Source of the DNA: Betaproteobacteria bacterium
Lineage (GTDB): Bacteria; Pseudomonadota; Gammaproteobacteria; Burkholderiales; SG8-41
Assembly (NCBI GenBank): GCA_900299145.1
Contig: OMIN01000098.1
Span: 70,081 to 134,080 of the forward strand
Length of the DNA: 64,000 nt
Direction: 5' to 3'
Made by a program: the position numbers and the translations under genes. Of the stretch, positions 17,837 through 26,454 are shown in pieces. Each line of letters begins with the position of its first letter. The stretch's first letter is position 1. The notes beneath the pieces were generated by a model. It was not told the origin of the DNA and did not search any database. It saw only the letters and a program-made list of their open reading frames with translations.

Positions 17837-18718
17837 TCAGGCCGCCACGCCGGCAAGCTCCGCCAGTTCATTGGTCGTGCCGTAGCGGCTGCCATCACGC
17901 GTGATTGACGCCATCGCGCACACCGGATCGTGGGTGAAGAAGAGACGCACGCCGCGTGTGAGCTTGTCGTCGAGAAAGCGCGTCTTTTCGTCGATCAGCA
18001 TTTCGGGGTAACGGTCGTAGCCCATGGTGATGGGTACGTGCACCCAGGGCCGGCCGGGAATCATGTCGCTGCAGAACGAGACGCCGCCGCCGTCGGTCAG
18101 GATGGTGGCGACCAGCAGGCCCGGCGTGTGGCCGTGGCTGTATTCAAAGCGCACCTGTGAGCCCAACTTTGGCGAAGTGCCGCCGTCGACAATTTCCAGA
18201 CGCCCCGTGGCGCGCAGCAAATCCGGCAGTTCGGGAATGAACGAGGCGCGGTCGCGCGGATGCGGCTTTAACGCGCGCTCCCAGCACTCGCGGCCCACAA
18301 TGATCTTGGCGTTGGGAAACAGCAATGAGGGCGCAGCCCCCGCCTGCCACGGCGCCAGCAGCCCGCCGGCGTGATCGAAATGCAAATGCGACAGCACCAC
18401 GGCGTCAATGTCTTCGTGCGTGAAACCGGCTTTTGCCAGAGAATCGAGCAGCACGTGCTCGCTTTCCACCACGCCGTAGCGTTCTTTCAGCTTGGGTTCA
18501 AAGAAAGCGCCGATGCCGGTTTCAAACAGCACGCGTTTATCACCGCCGTCACCAAGGCCCGTGGCAAGCAGCGCGCGGCAGGCGAGCGGTACGCGATTCT
18601 GTTCGTCCGGCTTGATCCAGCGCGACCAAAGCGCGCGTGGCGCGTTGCCGAACATCGCACCGCCGTCGAGCTTTTGCGAATTGCCGAGTATTGACCAGAG
18701 CTTTACCGGATGTGGCAT
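17837..18718 (-). CDS. MBL-fold metallo-hydrolase
   Basis: 293 residues, ATG at 18718 with AGGA upstream. The metallo-beta-lactamase motif HLHFDHAGG is near residue 110, with the later metal ligands in EYSHGHTPG and FTHDPVC. Related to the quorum-quenching lactonase/arylsulfatase-like group, but no signal identifies the substrate. Cytoplasmic. Probably an operon with the downstream receptor gene. Confidence 0.87.
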   Translation of the reverse strand: MPHPVKLWSILGNSQKLDGGAMFGNAPRALWSRWIKPDEQNRVPLACRALLATGLGDGGDKRVLFETGIGAFFEPKLKERYGVVESEHVLLDSLAKAGFTHEDIDAVVLSHLHFDHAGGLLAPWQAGAAPSLLFPNAKIIVGRECWERALKPHPRDRASFIPELPDLLRATGRLEIVDGGTSPKLGSQVRFEYSHGHTPGLLVATILTDGGGVSFCSDMIPGRPWVHVPITMGYDRYPEMLIDEKTRFLDDKLTRGVRLFFTHDPVCAMASITRDGSRYGTTNELAELAGVAA

Positions 18719-18738
18719 GGCTATGTCCTATGTTATCG

Positions 18739-18758
18739 TAACTATTTGTTTTTATTGA
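18739..18758 (+). repeat. AT-rich boundary motif, copy 6
   Basis: TAACTATTTGTTTTTATTGA, one mismatch from the consensus, in the divergent gap before the methyltransferase-soxXYZA block. An inverted copy closes the block at 21526. Confidence 0.75.
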
Positions 18759-18814
18759 ATTTATTTTTGCCGGTGCTGAGGCATAATATGCGCGCTATTT
18801 TAGCGGAGGCGATG

Positions 18815-19369
18815 ATGCAACGCAGACAATTCCTGAGCGCGCTGGGGTCGCTAGGCGGGGCCGGCCTGACGGCGCGCTCTGCCGGCGTGTTCGCCCAGCG
18901 CACGGACCGCACGCCCGATGTGATTTTCGTGCCGACCGATTTTCAGGTGGTCACGCAAATGTTGAAGCTCGCCGAGGTGACGAGCAAGGATATCGTCTAT
19001 GACTTGGGCTGCGGCGATGGGCGTTTCGTGGTCACTGCCGCGCGGCAATTCGGCGCGCGCGGGGTGGGCGTCGACATCGACCCGCAGCGCATACAGGAAG
19101 CCAACGAACTCGCCAAACGCACCGGCGCAGACAAACAGGTGCGTTTCATTCAGGGCGATCTGTTCGAGACCGACATCAGCGAAGCCACCGTGGTCACGCT
19201 GTATCTGTTGACGCGATTGAATCTCAAACTGCGGCCCAAGCTGATGAAAGAGTTAAAGCCCGGCACGCGCATCGTGTCGCACGCTTTCGACATGGGCGAC
19301 TGGCAGCCGGAAAAAACCGAATCGGTGGTATCGACCACGATTTACTTGTGGCGCATTCCACCCGCGTAG
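18815..19369 (+). CDS. class I SAM-dependent methyltransferase with a twin-arginine-like leader
   Basis: 184 residues; the second of two adjacent ATGs (18815) is favoured by CGGAGG five bases upstream. The N-terminus (MQRRQFLSALGSLGGAGL) looks like a Tat signal, odd because SAM is cytoplasmic. The catalytic domain has the SAM loop VYDLGCGDGRFVVTAA, GVDIDPQRIQEA and a motif IV-like FIQGDLFETDI, with no obvious substrate domain. It lies eight bases before soxX and is likely the first gene of the sox operon. A role in sulfur oxidation is only suggested by position. Confidence 0.8.
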   Translation: MQRRQFLSALGSLGGAGLTARSAGVFAQRTDRTPDVIFVPTDFQVVTQMLKLAEVTSKDIVYDLGCGDGRFVVTAARQFGARGVGVDIDPQRIQEANELAKRTGADKQVRFIQGDLFETDISEATVVTLYLLTRLNLKLRPKLMKELKPGTRIVSHAFDMGDWQPEKTESVVSTTIYLWRIPPA

Positions 19370-19377
19370 AGGCTGCA

Positions 19378-19857
19378 ATGATGGCAAGACTACCGCTCGG
19401 GGCGCGCGTAACGCCGGCTACACGGGTGTGCATGGCGTTGGCGGCGGCAACATTGGCGGCGGCGGCCGGCTGCGTGGCGACGGGCGGCGTCAGCTATACG
19501 CTGGCTGATGGCGAAATTCGCGAACCGTTGACTGCGGGCAATCCCGACGCCGAGCGCGGCCGCAAAGTGCTGGTGAGCCGCGAGGCCAATTGCATCCTGT
19601 GCCACGCGGTGCCGGAAACCGGCGAGCGCTTTTTCGGCAATCTTGCGCCGCCGCTGTCGGGTATCGGCCGGCGCCTGACGGCGGCGCAGATGCGCGCACG
19701 CATCGCGGACCCGCTGGCGTTTAACCGCGAATCCATCATGCCGGCCTATTACCGTGTGGAAGGGCTGAATCGCGTCGCCGAAAACCTGCGCGGCAAGCCG
19801 GTGTTGAGCGCGGCGCAGATTGAAGATGTGATAGCCTATTTGCAGACACTGCAATGA
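19378..19857 (+). CDS. soxX: SoxX, monohaem cytochrome c of the SoxAX complex
   Basis: 159 residues from the ATG at 19378 (an ATG at 19381 also fits; GAGG lies upstream). A signal peptide/lipoprotein-like leader (LAAATLAAAAGCVATG) precedes one haem site, CILCH near residue 79, with NLAPPLSGIGRR and SIMPAYYRV supplying the distal methionine. SoxX and SoxA together attach thiosulfate to the SoxY carrier. Gene order soxX-soxY-soxZ-soxA supports the call. Confidence 0.9.
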   Translation: MMARLPLGARVTPATRVCMALAAATLAAAAGCVATGGVSYTLADGEIREPLTAGNPDAERGRKVLVSREANCILCHAVPETGERFFGNLAPPLSGIGRRLTAAQMRARIADPLAFNRESIMPAYYRVEGLNRVAENLRGKPVLSAAQIEDVIAYLQTLQ

Positions 19858-19864
19858 CAAGGCG

Positions 19865-20350
19865 ATGAAAACCTCAGATCAAAACCGGCAACGGCGGCGC
19901 GTGCTTAAACGCCTCGCGGGCGGCGCGTTGCTGCCGCTGGCCGCGCCGGCGCTTGCGCAATTGCCCACCGTGCGTCCGCCGCTGGCGGAGCTGGTACCGG
20001 TGCTGAAAGAGATCACCCAGGGCGCGCAGGTGCGCGAAGCGCGGGTAAAGCTTGAGATTCCTCATCTGGCGGAAAACGGTCATCTGGTGCCGCTGACCGT
20101 CGAGGTGGAAAGCCCGATGACGCCCGCTGATTATGTGCGAACACTGTATCTGCTGTCGGAAAAGAACCCGCGGCCGGTGATCGCCAAAATCGGCTTTTCA
20201 CCCGGCACCGGTCGCGCCGTGCTGACCACGCGCATACGGCTGGCGACGGCGCAAAACGTGGTGGCGCTGGCGCAGATGTCGGACGGCGGATTCTGGGCAG
20301 CGTCGACCGAAGTGATTGTCACTGAAACCGCCTGTCTGGACGCGACCTGA
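19865..20350 (+). CDS. soxY: SoxY-type sulfur carrier with an atypical C-terminus
   Basis: 161 residues. A Tat signal (RQRRRVLKRLAGGALLPLAAPALA) precedes the SoxY immunoglobulin-like domain. SoxY carries sulfur intermediates on the cysteine of a C-terminal GGCGG arm. Here the protein ends TETACLDAT: the cysteine is kept, but four residues follow it and the glycines are gone. DNA around 20320–20350 shows no obvious frameshift that would restore GGCGG. It sits between soxX and soxZ, so the family call is firm even though the arm is unusual. Confidence 0.85.
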   Translation: MKTSDQNRQRRRVLKRLAGGALLPLAAPALAQLPTVRPPLAELVPVLKEITQGAQVREARVKLEIPHLAENGHLVPLTVEVESPMTPADYVRTLYLLSEKNPRPVIAKIGFSPGTGRAVLTTRIRLATAQNVVALAQMSDGGFWAASTEVIVTETACLDAT

Positions 20351-20383
20351 CACAACAGACGTGATGCGACGGAAAATGCAAGT

Positions 20384-20707
20384 ATGAGCCTCGCCCGAAT
20401 TCTGGTGCCGCCGACTGCCAAACGCGGTGAGCTGGTGGAGTTGCGCATCGCGATTCAGCACCCGATGGAAACCGGCTTTCGCATGGACAACAACGGCCGG
20501 GTCATTCCCAAGAACACGGTCAACACGCTCATCTGCCGCTATAACGGCGCGGAAGTGTTTCGTGCGGAGATGGGTTCAGGCATCGCCGCCAATCCGTACT
20601 TGCAGTTCTACATCGTCGCGCGCGAAAGCGGCAATGTTGAATTCAACTGGGTGGATGACCTCGGCGAGAAAGGCGCGGCAAGTGCGCCGCTTCAGGTTAC
20701 GTCGTGA
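20384..20707 (+). CDS. soxZ: SoxZ, partner of the sulfur carrier SoxY
   Basis: 107 residues, the family's usual length. Begins RILVPPTAKRGELVELRIAI and contains HPMETGFRMDNNG, both characteristic of SoxZ. It forms the SoxYZ heterodimer in the periplasm and has no signal peptide of its own, so it is exported with Tat-carrying SoxY. Its TGA overlaps the soxA GTG. Confidence 0.92.
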   Translation: MSLARILVPPTAKRGELVELRIAIQHPMETGFRMDNNGRVIPKNTVNTLICRYNGAEVFRAEMGSGIAANPYLQFYIVARESGNVEFNWVDDLGEKGAASAPLQVTS

Positions 20708-21480
20708 TTCTGCGTTTTGCTTTTGCGCTGCCGTGGCTGGCGGCGATGGCGGCGTATGCCGCCCAACCCTTCCGCCCCGAGCCGCTAAAATCCGGCCTCG
20801 AATTCTCCGGTGCCGAAGTGCGTGCGTTGTACCAGGACGATTTTTCCAGCCCGGCGATGCTGTGGACCACGCGTGGCGAAAAACTGTGGAACGAACCGGC
20901 AGGCGCCGCCGGTAAATCCTGTGCCAGTTGCCATCAGGATGCGCGCACCGGCATGAAAGGCGTGTCGGTGAAGTATCCAAAGGTGGATCCGGGCACGGCA
21001 CGGCTGACCAACATCGAAGGCCGCATCAACCAGTGCCGCACGCAGCACCAGCAGACCGAGCCGCTGCGTTATGAATCCGATGAGTTGCTGGCGCTGACGG
21101 CGTACGTGGGTTTGCAATCGCGCGGGCAGACAGTGAGCGCCGTCATCGACGCGCAGAATCGCCGCAATTTCGAGCGCGGCCGCGATATTTTTTACACGCG
21201 GCAGGGCCAGATGAATCTGGCGTGCACGCATTGTCATGACCGCAACTTTGGCAGGAAGCTTTTGAACGACACCATCAGCCAGGGCCACGGCAATCCATAC
21301 CCCGCGTATCGGCTCGAATGGCAGACCATGGGCTCGCTGCACCGGCGGCTGCGCGCGTGTTTCTTCGGCGTGCGCGCCGAGATGCCGCCAGCGGGGTCGC
21401 AGGAGTTGCTCGATCTGGAACTGTTCCTTGCGTGGCGCTCGCAGGGGCTTAAAGTCGAGACGCCCGGTGTGCGCAAATAA
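20704..21480 (+). CDS. soxA: SoxA, diheme cytochrome c of the SoxAX complex
   Basis: 258 residues from a GTG at 20704 overlapping soxZ by four bases. Signal peptide (FALPWLAAMAAYAAQ), haem sites CASCH (near residue 79) and CTHCH (near 177), the intervening CRTQHQ, and the active-site cysteine in RACFFGVRAEMPP. With SoxX it catalyses oxidative conjugation of thiosulfate to SoxY. Complete length, no sign of damage. Confidence 0.92.
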   Translation: MILRFAFALPWLAAMAAYAAQPFRPEPLKSGLEFSGAEVRALYQDDFSSPAMLWTTRGEKLWNEPAGAAGKSCASCHQDARTGMKGVSVKYPKVDPGTARLTNIEGRINQCRTQHQQTEPLRYESDELLALTAYVGLQSRGQTVSAVIDAQNRRNFERGRDIFYTRQGQMNLACTHCHDRNFGRKLLNDTISQGHGNPYPAYRLEWQTMGSLHRRLRACFFGVRAEMPPAGSQELLDLELFLAWRSQGLKVETPGVRK

Positions 21481-21525
21481 TTTTTGCTGGCTGGCGTTTT
21501 TGGAATGCCGCTGCCAAATAAAATA

Positions 21526-21545
21526 TCAATAAAAACAAATACTTA
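21526..21545 (-). repeat. AT-rich boundary motif, copy 7
   Basis: On the plus strand TCAATAAAAACAAATACTTA, an exact reverse complement of the consensus, 45 bases after the soxA stop and followed by AGAAAGG and the ATG at 21560. Confidence 0.78.
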
Positions 21546-21559
21546 TAGAAAGGTCTGTT

Positions 21560-22213
21560 ATGGCGCAATCCATGGGTGCTATGGGTATTATGGCTGCCGG
21601 ATTTAATTTTTCCGCCGCTGCCGAAGATGAATTCCACGATTGGTACGACACTGAGCACGTTCCGCAGCGCCTGCGCGTGCCGGGTTTCATCAATGCCGAG
21701 CGCTGGATCGGTGTTGATGATCCGAAGGTGGCATTCGCTACTTATGATCTCGACACCATCGGCGTATTGCAAAGCGCGCCGTACTGCGCGTTCACCGGCA
21801 TCAATCAATCGCCGTGGACAAAGCGCATTGAACATCAGATGAAAAAGCTGGGTCGCTTCGTTGGCGAGCAACTCACGCCGGGCCGCGTGGCTGCACCGCC
21901 GAGCGCGGGCGGGCTGCTGTTTTTTGCGATGAACGTTGACCCGGCGGCCGAAGCTGAATTCAACCAATGGTACGACACCGAGCATCTGCCGGCGCTGGCG
22001 GCGGTGCCGGGCTGCTTGTGCGCGCGGCGTTTTAAGTCATCGGACGACGCAACACAAAAATACTTCGCGATTTATCATCTGGATACGCCGGAGGTCGCCA
22101 CCAGCAAGGCGTGGAAGCACGCAGTGGCTACGCCGTGGACGGGAAAAATCCTCAAGCACACCAGTGCGCATTTAAGCGCGCGCCTGCGGCGCTATGTGCG
22201 CACGGCAGCGTAG
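21560..22213 (+). CDS. tandem dimeric alpha/beta barrel protein of unknown function
   Basis: 217 residues made of two similar halves: FHDWYDTEHVPQRLRVPGF near residue 28 and FNQWYDTEHLPALAAVPGC near 136. The WYDTEHxP element is typical of ferredoxin-like dimeric alpha/beta barrel (DABB) proteins, so one chain could fold as a pseudodimer. No catalytic residues can be assigned. No signal peptide. Start supported by AAAGG upstream of the ATG. Confidence 0.8.
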   Translation: MAQSMGAMGIMAAGFNFSAAAEDEFHDWYDTEHVPQRLRVPGFINAERWIGVDDPKVAFATYDLDTIGVLQSAPYCAFTGINQSPWTKRIEHQMKKLGRFVGEQLTPGRVAAPPSAGGLLFFAMNVDPAAEAEFNQWYDTEHLPALAAVPGCLCARRFKSSDDATQKYFAIYHLDTPEVATSKAWKHAVATPWTGKILKHTSAHLSARLRRYVRTAA

Positions 22214-22240
22214 CAGGCGCACGCGGCGAGGGTAAGCCGA

Positions 22241-23200
22241 TCAGTCGAGCTTGAGCCCCAGCTCGGCGGCGAGCTTGCCATATTTCTCGCCGTCCTCGCG
22301 AATTTGCGCTGCGAACGCTGCAGGCAAGTTACCTGCCGGTTCCGCTCCCGCGCCGGACAACCGTTCACGCACGTCGGGCAGATTCAGCACGCGTGTGAAT
22401 TCAGAATGCAGTTTTGCGAGTATCACGGCCGGTGTGCCGCGCGGTGCGAGCAGGCCCACCCACTGCGTCGATTCGTAGCCGGGAAAGCCCTGTTCCGCTA
22501 CCGTGGGCAATTCCGGCATCGCGGGTGAACGCCGTGCGGTGGACATCGCCAGCGCGTTAAGGCGCCCGGCCTGCACGTGCGGCTTAACGCTGGCGGTGGT
22601 CATGCACACAAAATTCACCTGATTTGCCAGCACGGCGTTTAGCGCCAGGCCGCCACCCTTGAACGGAACGTGGGTAAAACTCACGCCCGCGCGGCGCCCG
22701 ATGAGTTCAGCGGCCAGATGGGTCATGCTGCCGGTGCCGGCCGAGGCATAGCGGATATCGGCTTTGCTTTTCGCCGCGGCGATCAAATCTTTCAGCGTCA
22801 CGGTGCGCAGCGCCGGGTGGGCCGCGCAGGTGAGCGGATTGTCGGCAATCTTGGTGATGGCATGAAAATCGCGCGCCGGATCGTACGGCAGCTTGGCAAA
22901 AATAAATGGGTTGATGCTCAGCGTGCCGACATCACCGAACAACAACGTATGGCCGTCGGGTGCGGCGCGCGCAGCGAGTTCCACGCCGATAATGCCGGAG
23001 CCGCCGCCACGATTGTCGACGATGATCGACTGGCCCCAGCGTTCGGTGATGCGCGGGCCGATCACGCGCGCGAGAAAATCCGCGCCGCCGCCGGGTGGAA
23101 AAGGCACGATCAGGCGCAGCGGGCGTGACGGATAGTCTTGGGCCTGTGCTGCTGCACCAGACAGCATGAACAACGCAATGGCGGCACGAAACTGGGTCAC
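22241..23200 (-). CDS. Bug/TctC-type periplasmic receptor
   Basis: About 319 residues if the GTG at 23200 is the start; the frame extends to a TTG at 23245 that would overlap the upstream gene, and no clear ribosome site decides. Signal peptide ALFMLSGAAAQAQ, then YPSRPLRLIVPFPPGGGAD, IIVDNRGGGSGIIG, AAPDGHTLLFGDVGTLSIN and PYDPARDFHAITK. Likely carboxylate-binding. Downstream of a DABB-like gene on the same strand; no transporter membrane genes nearby. Confidence 0.87.
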   Translation of the reverse strand: MTQFRAAIALFMLSGAAAQAQDYPSRPLRLIVPFPPGGGADFLARVIGPRITERWGQSIIVDNRGGGSGIIGVELAARAAPDGHTLLFGDVGTLSINPFIFAKLPYDPARDFHAITKIADNPLTCAAHPALRTVTLKDLIAAAKSKADIRYASAGTGSMTHLAAELIGRRAGVSFTHVPFKGGGLALNAVLANQVNFVCMTTASVKPHVQAGRLNALAMSTARRSPAMPELPTVAEQGFPGYESTQWVGLLAPRGTPAVILAKLHSEFTRVLNLPDVRERLSGAGAEPAGNLPAAFAAQIREDGEKYGKLAAELGLKLD

Positions 23201-23226
23201 GCGAGCGCGTGTTGCGAGCGGGGTAA

Positions 23227-23973
23227 CTATTCGAGCGGCGGCCAAATGCGCTCCCCGATAAACGGTGAGCCGGGCGCGTGCACGGTGCCCGCGATCACCT
23301 GTGATTCCCAGCGCGTGCGATCCAGCGCCAGCGCTTCGTGCGGCTCTTCAAAATGCTTGAGACGCGCTTCAAGCGAGGTAAATTCATACAGCACGCTGTG
23401 CTTGGCCCAGCCCGCGACACCGGCGAGTTTGCGCGTGGCGATGCAGCCGGTGAGTTGTGCCATGAACGGCAGCCGGTATTGCGCGTACCAACGGCCGAGA
23501 TCAAATTCCTCTTCGGGCGTGCGCATGCGAAAGCTGCCCATCTGGATGGCCGGCCCCGGCCCAGTGCCAGGCCCATGTTCGCGTGGCGCCGGGCCGTTGA
23601 CACTGGCCTCCACCGTGAACACCGCCGTGCGCAAGCCCGTTCTTTGCGACAACCTGGCATCGAAGCCTTCGTGTAGCACGGCATCCTTGATCGAGGGCTT
23701 GAAAAAGTTGTGCGCTGAAAGCCCACCCACCAGCAGCAGATAATCGTTGCCGCTACCGATGGCGTCCTGCGTGCGGCCGACGGCGGTGGTTTTGACTTTC
23801 TCCATTTGCGGGCCGCCGCCAGTATGCCGGTAGTGCGCCACCCACGTGTAGCCCGGCTGCGCGCGCAGATAGGGGCAGTAGACCTCGTGCGTCCAGTCGA
23901 GAAATTGCTGGCGCGCCTCGCTTGTTACGCCCTGTGCGAGGTCATACCAGGTGGCCCAGATGCCTTCCGCCAT
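23227..23973 (-). CDS. DABB-like protein, distant relative of the 21560 gene
   Basis: 248 residues, ATG at 23973. WTHEVYCPYLRAQPGYTW and WYAQYRLPFMAQLTGC mark two alpha/beta barrel-like halves, weakly similar to the WYDTEHxP protein at 21560–22213. Function unknown. It is upstream of a tctC gene on the same strand and preceded by a copy of the AT-rich motif. Confidence 0.7.
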   Translation of the reverse strand: MAEGIWATWYDLAQGVTSEARQQFLDWTHEVYCPYLRAQPGYTWVAHYRHTGGGPQMEKVKTTAVGRTQDAIGSGNDYLLLVGGLSAHNFFKPSIKDAVLHEGFDARLSQRTGLRTAVFTVEASVNGPAPREHGPGTGPGPAIQMGSFRMRTPEEEFDLGRWYAQYRLPFMAQLTGCIATRKLAGVAGWAKHSVLYEFTSLEARLKHFEEPHEALALDRTRWESQVIAGTVHAPGSPFIGERIWPPLE

Positions 23974-23994
23974 GGCGTTTGTATGATAAAAATA

Positions 23995-24014
23995 TCAATA
24001 AAAACAGATGCTTA
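23995..24014 (-). repeat. AT-rich boundary motif, copy 8
   Basis: Plus strand TCAATAAAAACAGATGCTTA, two changes from the consensus complement, between two minus-strand genes and 22 bases upstream of the 23973 start. Confidence 0.72.
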
Positions 24015-24022
24015 TATACACG

Positions 24023-25006
24023 CTAATCAGCGACGATACCCGCCGTGCGAATCACGCGCGCGTATTTGGCGGTCTCCGCTTTGATGAATGCGGTGAATTC
24101 CTTCGGGCCGCTGCCGACGGGCTCCGCGCCCTGCTTGATGAGCGCATCCTGCATGTCTTTCGACTTGGTGCCCTTGATGACCTCGGCGGCCAGTTTGTCG
24201 AGTACTGGTGCTGGAATGCCGGCAGGCGCCACCAGCCCGTACCACGCGATCGATTCGTAGCCCGGCACGCCGCCTTCAGCAATGGTGGGAATCTCCGGCA
24301 GCATCGGGCTGCGCTTGGCGGTGGCGATGCCCAGAGCGCGCAGCTTGCCCGCGCGGCTGTGCGGCGTGACCGACAAAATGCTGGTAATCATCATCTGCAC
24401 CTGCCCGGCAAGCAGATCGACGATGCCCGGCGCGCCCCCTTTGTAAGGAACATGGATGAGTTTGATCTTCGCCATGGTGTTCAACAACTCAGTGGCCAGA
24501 TGTTGCGACGAACCGACGCCGCCGGACGCGTAGGACATGGGTTTGGCGCTGTCGCGGGCAAGTGCAATCAGCTCTTTCGTGGAGTTGGCCTTGACTGACG
24601 GATGCACAGCCAGCAGCAGTGGCAGCATCGCCGTCATGCTCACCGGCTGGAAATCGCGCTCGGTGTCATAGGGCAATTTTTTTTGCAGCAGCGGATTCAA
24701 CGCATGACCGATTGCCACCATCAGCAGCGTGTGGCCGTCCGGGTTGGCCTTGGCGGCAAGCTCCGCCGCGATCACGCCATTGGCGCCACTGCGATTGTCG
24801 ATCACCACCTGCTGGCCCCAGGCATCAGACAGCTGCTTGCCAATCATGCGCGCAAGAATATCGGTGCCGCCGCCAGCAGTGAACGGCACAATGATGCGCA
24901 GCGGGCGGATGGGGTAGTCGGCGGCAGTGGCGGTGTTAATCTGCGCGGCGGCAGCGATGACAGCGGTGCCCATGGTAATTGCGCCCGCCCTGGCGAATGT
25001 GTTCAT
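24023..25006 (-). CDS. Bug/TctC-type periplasmic receptor next to tauD and soxCD
   Basis: 327 residues; the ATG at 25006 has AGGGTGGA upstream. Signal peptide (MGTAVIAAAAQINTATAA), then YPIRPLRIIVPFTAGGGTD, VVIDNRSGANGVIA and PYDTERDFQPVS. It starts 10 bases after the tauD-like stop, so it belongs to the soxC-soxD-tauD-tctC transcription unit. By position it may bind a sulfonate or carboxylate that feeds the dioxygenase; this is inference. Confidence 0.88.
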   Translation of the reverse strand: MNTFARAGAITMGTAVIAAAAQINTATAADYPIRPLRIIVPFTAGGGTDILARMIGKQLSDAWGQQVVIDNRSGANGVIAAELAAKANPDGHTLLMVAIGHALNPLLQKKLPYDTERDFQPVSMTAMLPLLLAVHPSVKANSTKELIALARDSAKPMSYASGGVGSSQHLATELLNTMAKIKLIHVPYKGGAPGIVDLLAGQVQMMITSILSVTPHSRAGKLRALGIATAKRSPMLPEIPTIAEGGVPGYESIAWYGLVAPAGIPAPVLDKLAAEVIKGTKSKDMQDALIKQGAEPVGSGPKEFTAFIKAETAKYARVIRTAGIVAD

Positions 25007-25016
25007 GTCCACCCTT

Positions 25017-25883
25017 TTACCCTTCAGCGACAACGTAGCCCGACGGCGTGCCTAGCACCGTGGTGCGTTCCATGTGCCGCCGCTGCGTTTCGTCGAAATC
25101 GCCGAGCGCCTGATGCATGGTGCAGCGGTTGTCCCACACCAGTATGTCGTTCTTGCGCCACTGATGGCGGTACAAAAACTCCGGGCGCGTGGCGTGGGCG
25201 TTGAGGAATTTGATCAGCGGCTGACTTTCTTCTTCGGTCATGCCGTCAAAGCGCTTGACCTTGTCGCCAAGGTAAAGCGCCTTCCTGCCGGTTTCAGGAT
25301 GCGTGCGCACCACCGGTTGCGCAATCGGCGGATTGAGTTTCTTCTGTTCCGCCAGACGTTCCAGACCGCTGGGTGCATGGTTGATTTTGCGTGTGCCGGC
25401 CAACTGGATGCCGTGCAGACCGGCGATGAGTTTCTTCATGCCGTCGGACAACGTATCGTAGGCAAGGGTCATGTTGGCGAAGAGCGTATCGCCGCCAACC
25501 TCGGGCACTGTCCAGCTTTTCAGCAACGACCCGAGTGACGGCACCGGCGTGAACGACATGTCCGAATGCCACGAACGGCCGGTGTAGCGCGAGTTGGACG
25601 GCGTGCCGTCGGCGTTCGGTTCATTGGTGACCAGCAGCAACTCCGGGTAGTTGGGATGCCGGTCGCGCGGCAGCGAGTCGTGTTTGTCGAGCTCGCCGAA
25701 GCGGCGGCTGAACTCGATATGCTGCTCGCGCGTGATGTCCTGATCGCGGAACAGCAGGATGCCGTTATCCAGAAACGCCTGATAGATTTCGCCGAATTGC
25801 GCCTCGCTCATCGGCGCCGCGACGTTGAAGTCGCAGACCTCGGCGCCCAGCGCATACGACAGCTTGCGAAGTTTCAGCGCCAT
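25017..25883 (-). CDS. TauD/TfdA-family 2-oxoglutarate-dependent dioxygenase
   Basis: 288 residues, ATG at 25883 with AGGAAGAG upstream. Iron ligands HxD in GRSWHSDMSF (near residue 115) and the distal histidine in WDNRCTMHQALGDF, with the oxoglutarate-binding arginine in QRRHMERTTV. The family hydroxylates taurine, sulfonates or aryloxyacetates. Its position 16 bases after a soxD-like gene suggests a sulfonate whose released sulfite could be handled by SoxCD, but the substrate is not proven. A second member lies at 43392–44348. Confidence 0.88.
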   Translation of the reverse strand: MALKLRKLSYALGAEVCDFNVAAPMSEAQFGEIYQAFLDNGILLFRDQDITREQHIEFSRRFGELDKHDSLPRDRHPNYPELLLVTNEPNADGTPSNSRYTGRSWHSDMSFTPVPSLGSLLKSWTVPEVGGDTLFANMTLAYDTLSDGMKKLIAGLHGIQLAGTRKINHAPSGLERLAEQKKLNPPIAQPVVRTHPETGRKALYLGDKVKRFDGMTEEESQPLIKFLNAHATRPEFLYRHQWRKNDILVWDNRCTMHQALGDFDETQRRHMERTTVLGTPSGYVVAEG

Positions 25884-25899
25884 GGTCTCTTCCTAGAGA

Positions 25900-26454
25900 C
25901 TACTTTTTCGAGTAGTCTATAAACCCGTCGCGATTGGGCATTTTCACCTGCGGCAGCGTTTGCGCATTCCTCACCGCCGATTCGGGAACAATGCCGTTGA
26001 GATTCAACACGTAAGCCGTCACCGCATAAACTTCGTCGTTAGACAGCGTTTGCGGCGCGTTGGTGGGCATGGCGCGGCGCACGTAATCAAAGAACGTGGT
26101 GGCGTAAGGCCAATAGCTGCCGACGGTGCGCACGGGCTTGCCGGAGGCGAGCGAGCCGATGCCGCCCACCAGTGCATCCGCCGGTTTGCCCACGCCCTTG
26201 GGGCCGTGGCAAGTCTCGCACTTGGCGGCGTAAACCTTCGCGCCCTGCGCCACCGTGCCGCTGCCCGCGGGCAGGCCAGCGCCGTTGGGCGTAATGCTGG
26301 TATCCATGGCGGCAAGCTGGGCGGCGCTTGGCGTTGCGCCGAGATTAGGCCCGCGTGTAGGGGCGCTGGGTGCTGTGTTGTCGGGCGTGGCGCAGCCGGC
26401 AACCAGCATTACCGTCACCAGGCTGGCCGAGATGGATTTTTTAGGCAAAGACAT
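25900..26454 (-). CDS. soxD: SoxD-like monohaem cytochrome c
   Basis: 184 residues with a lipoprotein-type leader (VTVMLVAGCATPDN). One haem site, CETCH near residue 80, in GAKVYAAKCETCHGPKG, preceded by ITPNGAGLPAGSGTVAQG, which matches the SoxD N-terminal region; the distal methionine is in RRAMPTNAP. Paracoccus SoxD is twice as long with two haems, so this is the short form. It overlaps soxC by 14 bases and is its expected electron acceptor. A seven-base inverted repeat spans its stop codon. Confidence 0.85.
   Translation of the reverse strand: MSLPKKSISASLVTVMLVAGCATPDNTAPSAPTRGPNLGATPSAAQLAAMDTSITPNGAGLPAGSGTVAQGAKVYAAKCETCHGPKGVGKPADALVGGIGSLASGKPVRTVGSYWPYATTFFDYVRRAMPTNAPQTLSNDEVYAVTAYVLNLNGIVPESAVRNAQTLPQVKMPNRDGFIDYSKK

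Noticed and set aside
25898-25922. Inverted repeat GACTAC/GTAGTC considered as a terminator for soxD
   Set aside because: It overlaps the soxD stop codon and has no T run in the minus direction; soxD and tauD are only 16 bases apart and look co-transcribed.
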